Shown here piece after piece: positions 63,456 through 64,000 of a stretch of DNA of 64,000 nt. Position 1 is the first letter of the stretch. Each line of letters starts with the position of its first letter. The notes under the pieces are model-generated. The model made no database searches and was not told where the DNA came from. It was given only the letters and a program-made list of their open reading frames with translations. Source of the DNA: Adineta ricciae (taxonomy: Eukaryota; Rotifera; Eurotatoria; Adinetida; Adinetidae); assembly GCA_905250025.1 (NCBI GenBank), contig CAJNOJ010000035.1, forward strand, positions 248,001-312,000, read 5' to 3'. Made by a program: the position numbers and the translations under genes.

Positions 63456-64000
63456 TTTGTTTTTTTGTTTTCTTTTGTACAAACAGACGATAATTATCGG
63501 AAAAAAATAAACTCTTCGAGCTGATTATATTCGACTTGATACTATTTTATGAACTGATAAAGACGATGAAAGATACTAATGACCTTGCTTTAGCACTGCT
63601 ATCTTATTATAAATGATTATCTTTCAACAACTTCTGAAGGATGGAAAACGAACGACTGATGCATTCGGCATAATTTACTCAACATTTGCAAGGAAATGGA
63701 TAGGAATATTTAATCTACTGATTAGCATTGTTAAATAATCCTGTGTCGTAGTTTATCATAGTAAAAAGTGAAAACAACTCAGATCTTCCGCTACATATGG
63801 TGAAAACTTGTTTTGATGGATTACTATGGAGGACGGAGGAAAAAAAACTGTGCATTAGTATTTCTTTTGAAAGGTTATCAGCGATGAAAGAATGTATGAT
63901 TAAGACTGTAAAAAAAAGAAAGAATGTGCTGTTTTCTCTCTCCCGCTTTTCTCCAATGCTCTCTTTCTTTGCTTTCTTAATGTATAAAAAAAGTCCGTGA
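63456..64000. other. Window end, no gene recognised
   Basis: AATAAA at about 63505-63510 is the likely poly(A) signal of the preceding gene. The open frame running off the right end from 63797 has no domain. Confidence 0.45.

Overview
The window is animal nuclear DNA: AT-rich and gene-dense, on both strands, with many GT-AG introns, most of them 45-65 nt. The protein set (Sidekick, MAN1/LEMD3, PLEKHG5, Integrator subunit 8, golgin-245) is metazoan. Tiny introns, very short intergenic gaps, and splice-acceptor-like sites just before start codons suggest a compact invertebrate that uses spliced-leader trans-splicing. A bdelloid rotifer fits best. That is inference, because no species-diagnostic marker is present.

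Layout. 1-7 kb (mostly minus): GPKOW spliceosomal protein, a possible 52-aa protein, a solitary 5S rRNA gene, and a short golgin-245 with a C-terminal GRIP domain. 7-12 kb (plus): a tight head-to-tail series of a six-finger C2H2 protein, WDR4 (tRNA m7G methyltransferase subunit) and mitochondrial very-long-chain acyl-CoA dehydrogenase. The first two are 38 bp apart, which suggests an operon. 14.5-21.6 kb (plus): LEMD3/MAN1, then Integrator subunit 8, 199 bp apart. 23-32.6 kb (plus): PLEKHG5/Syx RhoGEF, whose last micro-intron restores a C-terminal PDZ ligand. 33.7-37.6 kb: a small secreted Ly6/three-finger protein, a poorly resolved multi-exon candidate, and a 328-bp foldback element. 37.7-38.8 kb (minus): CDC42. 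39.7-47.7 kb (plus): UBR1/2-type N-recognin with a repeat-rich, GC-rich 1-kb intron. 48-49.6 kb: a candidate 52-aa ORF (plus) and phytanoyl-CoA 2-hydroxylase (minus) with a PTS2-like signal. 50.8-58.7 kb (plus): Sidekick with 6 Ig + 13 FN3 domains. 59.6-63.5 kb (plus): a 1092-aa protein of unknown function with one ankyrin-like stretch.

The genes are mostly unrelated housekeeping and cell-biology genes. Loose themes are fatty-acid oxidation (VLCAD in mitochondria, PHYH in peroxisomes), Rho signalling (PLEKHG5 and CDC42) and PDZ-anchored membrane signalling (PLEKHG5, Sidekick). No CRISPR array, prokaryotic element, intact transposon or tRNA was seen. The least explained parts are the foldback element (36.4-36.7 kb), the inverted repeats around a UBR exon (41.2-42.2 kb), the operon-like gene spacing, two sub-60-aa ORFs, and the unknown 1092-aa protein.
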